Part shown: positions 57,241-64,000 of the stretch, in pieces
Numbering within the stretch: position 1 is the first letter of the stretch
Layout: each line of letters starts with the position of its first letter
NCBI GenBank assembly: GCA_011316305.1
Contig: SAUG01000177.1
Location: 1-64,000 of the forward strand
Source of the DNA: Rusavskia elegans
Taxonomy: Eukaryota > Ascomycota > Lecanoromycetes > Teloschistales > Teloschistaceae
Length of the DNA stretch: 64,000 nt
Direction: 5' to 3'
Program-made: the position numbers and the translations under genes
The notes under the pieces: generated by a model
What the model saw: the letters and a program-made list of their open reading frames with translations, nothing else
Databases searched by the model: none
What the model was told of the DNA's origin: nothing

Positions 57241-58972
57241 TAGGAGGTTATGAGATGGTACTGGGAATGGAGGACTGAATCTCGAAATGCAGAGTGTTTT
57301 TTTGACGATCTCAAGCTTTTATCTTGTTGGGCATTTTTGGTGTAGGTGAGGGACGCGCTGGAGGGTTGGAGGAGGATGAATCATGCGCTTGCGGTGTACA
57401 GGTCACACAGAGATACCCGATAAAAAATGAAACATCGTGCAAATGCAGGAAGATCTATCCGGGTGGGGCGGCTTGCTTATCTGCCCACCTTGCATGGTCT
57501 ATACCTGGAAAGGATCTTCAGGTATTCGTCGGCTGAGCTCAGTCCCTCACTTGTTCCTCGGATACTCTTTTGTATTGATATACTGGTTCGGAATCGGGGT
57601 CCGCATCTGCAAGCCTGTGCGGCCCGTGACTGGACTGCTTGAATGGGTGTGTGAGGAACGAAGGAATGACGTTGGATCTTGTTGATCGCCTACCGACTTA
57701 CTGGACATGCCGTGACTTCTTCATCCTCGTGTCATGAGGTTGTTGTTGCGATTGATCTTATCGGGTGTCGTGGATTGAGACATTGCCGTAGATGACTACT
57801 TTCACACTGGGAGTGTATCGATACGGTCAAATTTGCTTGACAGAGTCGTCAGCATAGCTGCACCTCGTGTTCGCACGTTGATGAGGAAATGGGAGAAAAC
57901 TTCAGGTCCCTTCAACATTGACACGATGCACAGAACTATCTATGATCAATAAAGTTGCAAAATACGTTACGCAGTAAGAGGCCAGTAATACTGTGTGTTT
58001 TGATTGAGTGATCCGATCCATTGACTTCAATAGAGCTGATCTATCAACAACTCATAATCTCATCGAGATGCGGTAGAAGATCAGGCTGAAGAGCACGCAA
58101 GTAGACTGAGGGATGACACATTTTCAAGACGCGTCTCTGTGAATAACATTGCGGTCAACGCGATAAAAGGAATAACAATCACAGGCGGATCCTCGCTCTC
58201 ACCTGAGTACTCACAAATTCGACCTCTGCCAACACTACACGGTCCATACATAATTGTAATATCTTTTCGAAAGTCTGCCATAACCCAGTCAATGCAATGA
58301 TCGGCACTTCCCTTCAAGGTCAACCTCGCGCTCAACCTGTTTCTTTCTCTAGGCAATATGCAAGATTGATACCCTGCCAGTAAAAAAGCTTCGTGGTACC
58401 ATCAACACCAATGTCGTAGCGAAGAGCTGCGCTTGACAGTTTACCCCCGGCTAACGTTTACGAAATCGGCGCCAAGTTTGATCTAAATCTAGTACCTGCT
58501 ACTTCCTGCAAGATATACATAATATACATCTAATATTACAGATTAAAGTCTATTAAAAAAAATCTATATAGAATTTTCGAACGACAAAAAAATAATCAAA
58601 TTTAAATTGATAGACGTTAAAGAATTACGTGTACGAATAAAGATTATTATCAATATTTTTTATAGCTTTACGACTGAAATCGGCGCTAAATTATATTTAT
58701 TTCTAGATTCTATAACGTATTGTAAAATATATATAGTATATATCAAAAATTATTTACCAAAATTTATATAAATTAAATATTTCCTTTTTAGTAATTTTTA
58801 ATAGATAAAAATATAACTGTATTTTACTAATAGACGTTAATAAAGTCGATTTTCAAAAGACAGTTATTAGTAATAACGTAAAAACTCTGATAATCAATTC
58901 TAAAAACGGAATACTTCCGCTCCAACCAATTTATAAGATTGAAAGTTGGAAGAACTTTATTGAAGGTAGGTT
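57241..58972. other. Gene-free stretch ending in AT-rich RIP-like sequence
   Basis: Acyltransferase promoter at the left end. From about 58500 to 58930 the sequence is very AT-rich. A 91-codon minus-strand frame at 58081-58356 has no recognisable family. A duplicated segment inside is listed separately. Confidence 0.45.
58458..58750. repeat. Direct duplication, second copy C-to-T decayed
   Basis: About 58460-58530 reads GAAATCGGCGCCAAG, ATCTAAATCTAGTACCTGC, AAGATATACATAATATACATC. About 58675-58750 reads GAAATCGGCGCTAAA, ATTTATTTCTAGATTCT, AAAATATATATAGTATATATC. Most mismatches are C-to-T or G-to-A, with the second copy poorer in C and G. Copies are about 215 bases apart. Boundaries are by eye. 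Confidence 0.55.
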
Positions 58973-59360
58973 TGTTATGAGCACAGGCAGCGTGCCTCTA
59001 GGAACGCGGTAGTGCTCAGTACAGCACGGGAATTCCTATCACGCCTAGACAGGCAGGGTTGTGCAGGATAGTCTTGGCATCAGCACTAAGGAGTGCTCAG
59101 TGGACTCAGTAAGTGAGGACCATGAGCAACAGGTTGACTCAGTAGTCTCAGTCGATGAACACCCTGAGCACAGGAGGATCTTATTATCTATATAGATCTC
59201 GAACTCGACGCCCTTATAGCTCGTGTTCAACTTATCAGTTATCGCTATATACTGCTATAGCAATCAAGACTGACTTGTCACCCGTTGTACCTTGAGTTCA
59301 CAGACATACCAACAAGACCAAACACCCCTTGGAGACGACCACCCGGTAGCCCCCATAACA
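58973..59360 (+). mobile_element. LTR, largely unmutated copy
   Basis: 388 bases bounded by TGTTATG and CATAACA, a perfect 7-bp terminal inverted repeat with TG...CA ends. It is homologous over its length to 62871-63332, where nearly all differences are C-to-T or G-to-A. No matching 5-bp target duplication is visible on the two sides, and no gag follows on the right, so it is a solo LTR or the edge of a rearranged element. Homology was traced by eye through blocks such as TCTTATTATCTATATAGAT and CTCGACGCC(C/T)TTATAGCTCG. Confidence 0.75.
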
Positions 59361-59545
59361 CTGTTCTAGTAAGGTACAAGTCAATAAGTATTTACACCTA
59401 TAATAACCTGTTTTAGAGCGTTCTTGGTGATCAGCTTTGTGGATAAACAAGCCAGGATTTATCAATAATTCAACGATAGATTAAGCAGTATACCTTCTTA
59501 TTGCACACAATCTTTTGTCAAGCCCTGAGCACCACAGTTGCGATC

Positions 59546-62253
59546 ATGTTGCCTCCAGCGCTACAGTCAAGCTACCAAACATACAAAGAAGATACAAATA
59601 CTATAGCCAGCTGGCTCGCCACCAAGGCAAGACAATGTGGTTATTCTGCTGATCTCTTAGATCGCAATGAATCATCTAGTTCCTCCTAAGCTGCTCAAGC
59701 TCCCAAGCGTCTCAAAGGTAAGGCGCGCAAGAAAGCTCTTGAATCCTCGAAACGCACTACCACCGCAACGCCAGAAGCATCGAACAAGCCTCCCAGTTAT
59801 GTGATCAAGGTCAAAGAATTCATCAGCCTGGCTGAGTACATTGTTGGCTCCTCGAAAGCCTTGGTCAAAGTACCTATAGCATTAGTGAAGGTGTTGAATC
59901 GTGCCATAAAGCTACGCAAACAATTCAGCTCAGCTGCGGGAGAGTCCGCCGGCCCGGATGAAGGGCACGCATATTTCCTGGCCATCTTGGAGAAGACTCG
60001 TGAGATCCTTAAGCCTCATTCCGCAAACGAGATGGCCGACGAAGATCTCCACAAGTCAAGTACTGAGACTGGACCACCAGAAGCCCAGGAACAGGAAGAG
60101 ATCTCCAACGTATTCGACAATCTAGATCTCGAAGAGCCATCACAAGAGTTCCTAGATGCACCAGGCATTGAGCCAGCACCACCTACGGCCAGAAAAGAGC
60201 CACGGCCGAAGTACGAGGTTGAGACCCCTCAAACCCAGGAGGAGGAGTATCTTGCCGCTCACTGTCTTCTTATTGATGTCAAGAACATTCGCCACTTTCT
60301 GTGTGGCCTATGGAAGAATTATCAAGAAGGAATGGATCTCTGCGCCGTGTCAGTCACGGTCAATACTGCCATTGATTTTGTACGGGAGTTGGAGCTGGAC
60401 ATGGTTCGGCGTTTCCCAGCCAAGACCAGTTACCAGTCGATAATCAAGATCTTCTACTTGGCTCAGTGTCTTCATCGTGGGCACAACCCCGAGCATAAGC
60501 AGCAAGAAGGGGACAAGTTTAATTTAGCTGTCTATGACTTGGCCGAGGACATAATGCTGCCTACCTGGAATGTCCTTTCCAGCTTGCGTGAAGTCATACA
60601 AAACGGTTCTGTCCCTCAGTACAAACCCGGATTTCTCGGACAGCGCGATAGGGAAACTCATTGGCACCAGAAGTCCACGAGAGACAAGATTCAAGACGAT
60701 CGCTTGGCCATGATGGAAGCTTTCCCCGATCTTATCATAATGTCGATGATGACCTCGAAGATGCCTCCAGCCGAGGATGAGCTCATGCGAGGCATCAGAC
60801 AAATGTCGCCGGGCAAAGACATACCACTATGGCTAGTGTTCGCTGCACAGTGCTTCCTGGACGCCCAGCACGAATTGAAGGGCGATATCAGCAAGGGCCA
60901 CGATCAGCTCCGGAACAACGCGAACAGCATCCGAGCTTCGATCGAGCAGAACCTGAGGTTCCACGAAAGATTGAGAATTGTGAATTGGCCAAAGGAGAAC
61001 GTGAGGCGTTCACGGACATGTTGTACGTCATAGATCAGTGGATTGGGAAGGATGCTGTCGCGGATCAATGGCAAAAGGTGCGGCGCCATGCCGCAATATC
61101 TGACGGCGAACCCTTTCAACTTCTCAGACAGTACCCTGTCATTTGCGGTCTCTTCTCCTTCGCCCTGGGCATGCGTTACCAGGAACTCCAGATCGCATTC
61201 GTCAACGCCTGGGGTTCTCTTATGTATACTGCTCAGCTCTACAACGCGGTCCGTCAAGAGAAACTCATGCCCAAGTCCAAGATATGGAAAGACATGGCGC
61301 TTGTCATCTCGCTACAAGGACCTGATAAGTTTTTCGTTGGAGACCCGCCAACCGGGGTAGAAGATTATCTGAAGCGATTCCTTTTGAGCATGGGCTACTC
61401 GGCCGCACTGTTGGCCAAAAATCGACGGAAGAACGCGCACGCCGTGTCGGCCAAGGGACCCAGGCAGCTAATGAAGTTGTGTGCTGTCGGGCAGCTTTTC
61501 GCTGGAAGGTACTGCGATAATGATGCAGCTCTGGCCTGGAGCCCGGAGATGATCAAGCCCATCATCGAAGCTAAATTCGACGATGACAGTGACGATGACG
61601 AGGAAGAAGAAGAAGAAGAAGAAGAAGAAGAAGAAGAAGAAGAAGAAGAAGAAGAAGAAGAAGAAGAAGAAGAAGAAGAGGACAAGATCAGTTCCCCCTC
61701 GAATGGAAACAATGACGGCAAGGCTCGAAAGGTCAGACCGACCAGCAAGCAGGCGCAAGAAAGCGAGGCACAGAAATCCAAGAAAGTCAAGCAGTCCAAG
61801 TCGGGCGCTCTCCTCCATCGGGCCAGTCACGCCGAATCCGCGATCCCAACGACGGACTTTCTCCACAAGCTCGGCAACGCACTGCACGCCGAGACGGTAG
61901 AGATGAGCTTGGACTACCTCGGAATCCACCGCTCCTGCTGGATGCTACTCCGGAGTGTCCACGACAATTGCAAGCCCCGACTTTTAGAGACGTATGGAGG
62001 TGGATACTTGGATCGAGAGAACCAATTGCCGTTCGTTGTAGGCTACATCTTCATGTCGGCGACGGTGACTTCTCACATCGCCGGACTGTTGATCCCTAAG
62101 AAGAATGGGGTGGGGGTGAGTAACCGGCTCTTGGTGACTGCTGCGGAGGCCATAGAGGCAATGATAGATAGCGGTGCAGGAGCTATTGAGCTGAAGGTAC
62201 TGGAACGGAGGGTAGCGATTGATTTCGGGGGGACCTTGGAGCACTTGGAGTAG
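59546..62253 (+). pseudogene. DUF6604-like gene, broken by a stop and a frameshift
   Basis: Reading starts at ATG 59546: MLPPALQSSYQTYKEDTNTI then ASWLATKARQCGYSADLLDR, matching my memory of the N-terminus of fungal DUF6604 proteins. An in-frame TAA (59687-59689) interrupts a Ser-rich run; CAA would restore Gln. The same frame stays open to 61033. Near 60975-61010 the coding sense moves to the next frame (FTDMLYVIDQWIGKDAVADQ) and runs to the stop at 62251-62253, a total of roughly 900 residues. It contains a run of 25 or more Glu, a Lys/Ser-rich basic stretch, and a C-terminal part with GYIFMSATVTSHIAGLLIP. Function of the family is unknown; members are expanded in many ascomycetes. The first break is CpA-to-TpA. 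Sequencing error could explain the frameshift. Confidence 0.65.
61603..61677 (+). repeat. (GAA)25 microsatellite
   Basis: Twenty-five uninterrupted GAA triplets, in frame inside the DUF6604-like gene, encoding poly-Glu. Flanked by GAG codons and an Asp-rich stretch. Prone to length change. Confidence 0.95.
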
Positions 62254-62870
62254 ATGTCCAACGAAACCTTCCTTGGACCCGAGGTTGGAGTGAAGATAAT
62301 ACTTAGATACCCCAGATTCGATAATTAGTGATAAAAACGTGATTTTCCCCGTACCACCCACCAAAATTTTAGCGTAATTTAATAAGACCTCTACTACCTA
62401 TATTTTAACCTCTACTACTATATTAACGTCGATTAGGTATATTTAAAGCAGTAATTCTAAAGCTATTATTCGTCTATTACCTTATAATTTATAGTAGAAC
62501 TAATAGAATAGGATTCGGATTAGAATTCGCTACTACCGGCGGCTACTATATATATAACTACGCTTTATTTTTTTATTATTTATTATTAACTCGATTATAT
62601 TATATAGTAAAAGTAAAAAAGCGACTATTACTAGCGTAGAAAATCTATATTATATAACTTTTTATTAATAGCGTTTATTTAGATAAAATTACTATAATAG
62701 AAGACTATAGTATTATAATAGTCTATTATATTAAATTTAATTTTATTATATTCGGTAGCTATTAGATTTTTTAAAAAAAAGATAAAATTACTATATAAAG
62801 TTTATAGATATTATAAAAAAAAAGTTAAAAAAAATATTTAAAATAAAATCCGGATCTATATATTATAAGC
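62254..62870. other. AT-rich RIP-type sequence
   Basis: Composition changes abruptly near 62290-62370 from normal to very AT-rich, with runs of TATTA/TAATA and almost no CA or TG dinucleotides compared with TA. No frame is open. It fits RIP-decayed repeat sequence lying between the DUF6604-like gene and the decayed LTR. Confidence 0.6.
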
Positions 62871-63332
62871 ACGCGCGGCGTGATTTCAGGAACGTAGTAG
62901 TATTCAGTATAGCACTGGAACTTCTTATTATATCTAGATAGATAGGAAAAACTTGATATTATTATCTTAGTTATTTTAGCGAGTAAAGTATTTAAAGAAG
63001 GTTATTTTAGTTATCTTAGTAAATAAAGTACCTAAAGAGGGTTATCTTAGTTATTTTAGTAAGTAAAGTACCTAAAGAAGGTTATTTTAGTTATTTTAGC
63101 GGGTAAAGTATCTAAAGAAAAGAAGATCTTATTATCTATATAGATTTTAAACTCGACGCCTTTATAGCTCGTATTTAATTTATTAGTTATCGCTATATAC
63201 TATTCTAGTAATTAGACTGATTTATTTTTATATTAATTTAAAATAATTACCTGTTATACCTCCGTTTATAGATATACTAATAAGTTTAACTAATTTTTAG
63301 AAATACTAGAACCTCTAGGTAGCTCTATAATA
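62871..63332 (+). mobile_element. LTR, RIP-mutated copy
   Basis: Starts TATTATAAGC, where the intact copy has TGTTATGAGC, and ends ...TATAATA, where the intact copy has CATAACA. It is 462 bases instead of 388 because an internal 40-bp unit is present about four times rather than about two. It lies immediately 5' of a decayed gag on the same strand, so it is probably the 5' LTR of that element. Confidence 0.7.
62960..63119. repeat. Tandem array, four 40-bp units, inside the LTR
   Basis: Units begin near 62960, 63000, 63040 and 63080 and read GTTATTTTAGTTATTTTAGC followed by GAGTAAAGTATTTAAAGAAG with small differences. The corresponding segment of the unmutated LTR (about 59095-59165) holds roughly two units in GC-richer form. 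Confidence 0.75.
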
Positions 63333-64000
63333 TTTTAAATACTTTTAGGATATCTATTGCAGGTTAATATAATACCCCTATTCTAAGTAACTCTAGCTCT
63401 ATAGTAAAGAAACCCGAACCTAAAAGAAAAGAAATCTAGATAAAAGACGATAGTAGTAATAAAAAAGATAGTATTCCCGCTATTTAACTATACCCGTATA
63501 GTATTAAAGTTAATAAATCCGATAAATACTATAGAGATTATAATAAGTTAGAAAACTAGCTCGTATAATTAGATATATACTTCGTATTCTATTCTATATC
63601 TAAAAAGAAAAAGACTTTCTTTACTATATTCTATTTTCGGGGACGAGCCTAGTACTAGATAAAACCTATCCTTCGCTAGTATATAGATAACGGTAAAGAT
63701 AGTAATAATATCTTCGCGCGGTTTATAAAGTTTAAAAAAGCTAATCGAAAGGTTTTCGGAATTTCTAATAAAGTCCTAACTACTAAATACCTTATTTAAA
63801 ATCTTTAGTAGAAAAACGCAGCGTCGGAATATACTATAAAGTTTAAAATATAATTACTACTAATAGAATAGAATAATAATATTTTATATATAATATACCG
63901 ACGTAGATTTAAGAAAAAAGTAAAAAATAAACTTATACGCGATAGTCGAGTATATAAAATATTAGATAATCTAATTAAAATATCTATTAACTTCGATAAT
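63333..64000 (+). mobile_element. Ty3/gypsy retrotransposon internal region, gag relic, continues off the window
   Basis: In one plus frame from about 63540 the translation reads DKLEN-stop-LV-stop-LDIYFVFYSISKKKK, then FRGRA-stop, IKPILR-stop-YIDNGKDS, NNIFARFIKFKKANRKVFGI. This is the capsid-like gag pattern of fungal gypsy elements (LxxWLxQxxxYF...A..W). Every internal stop is TAG or TAA where CAG, CAA or TGG would be expected. The region is very AT-rich. Not functional. Confidence 0.7.

Noticed and set aside
58081..58356. 91-codon minus-strand frame
   Set aside because: No family signature, no neighbouring exons, next to AT-rich decayed sequence; not enough to call a gene.
61395..61929. 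Poly-Ser and poly-Phe antisense frames and a poly-Lys frame
   Set aside because: All are other-frame readings of the GAA microsatellite.
62960..63119. CRISPR-like array
   Set aside because: Units are contiguous with no spacers, lie inside an LTR, and the genome is eukaryotic.

Overview
The window reads as nuclear DNA of a filamentous ascomycete (Pezizomycotina). The evidence is the set of single-copy fungal genes (Rho1, Ufd2, Hlj1-like, Met6, a Sak1/Ssp1-type kinase, SMN, mitoribosomal uL24m), short 45-110 nt GT-AG introns with CTGAC/CTAAC-like branch sites, genes on both strands, and AT-rich islands with the C-to-T decay expected from repeat-induced point mutation (RIP). I cannot name the genus from sequence alone. 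Exon coordinates were built by eye from reading frame, splice sites and phase; where I list exons, the phases close exactly.

Layout. 0-6.5 kb: a decayed MFS transporter (1-633), a mitochondrial ribosomal protein gene (2.1-3.3 kb) and a broken unknown gene (3.7-5.4 kb). 6.9-19.2 kb is a housekeeping block: rho1, ufd2, an Hlj1-like J-protein divergent from an Aim19-like gene, and a Snf1-activating-type kinase. 19.2-22.2 kb has no gene I can support. 22.2-31.8 kb: steroid 5-alpha-reductase-family enzyme, MET6, a large disordered protein, and a CRAL-TRIO/RhoGAP protein. 31.8-43.6 kb is sparse, with three uncharacterised genes. 43.6-48 kb: a secreted cupredoxin-like protein, SMN and a small orphan kinase.

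48.1-59 kb is the most interesting part. A P450 (minus), a bifunctional prenyltransferase-terpene cyclase (plus) and a wax-synthase-type membrane O-acyltransferase (minus) lie together with nothing else between them. This is a compact putative di-/sesterterpenoid pathway: chain elongation and cyclisation, then oxidation, then acylation. It is bracketed by repeat islands: a RIP-mutated element with inverted terminal repeats at 48.1-48.4 kb and AT-rich, RIP-like sequence plus an LTR at 58.5-59.4 kb. The cyclase half of the synthase has an abnormal first aspartate-rich motif next to an implausibly short apparent intron, so activity is uncertain.

59-64 kb is repeat territory: a largely unmutated LTR, a DUF6604-like gene broken by a stop and a frameshift, a sharp GC-to-AT transition near 62.3 kb, then a heavily RIP-mutated copy of the same LTR followed by a stop-riddled Ty3/gypsy gag that runs off the window. 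Three separate broken genes carry nonsense codons explainable by CpA-to-TpA change, the RIP signature.
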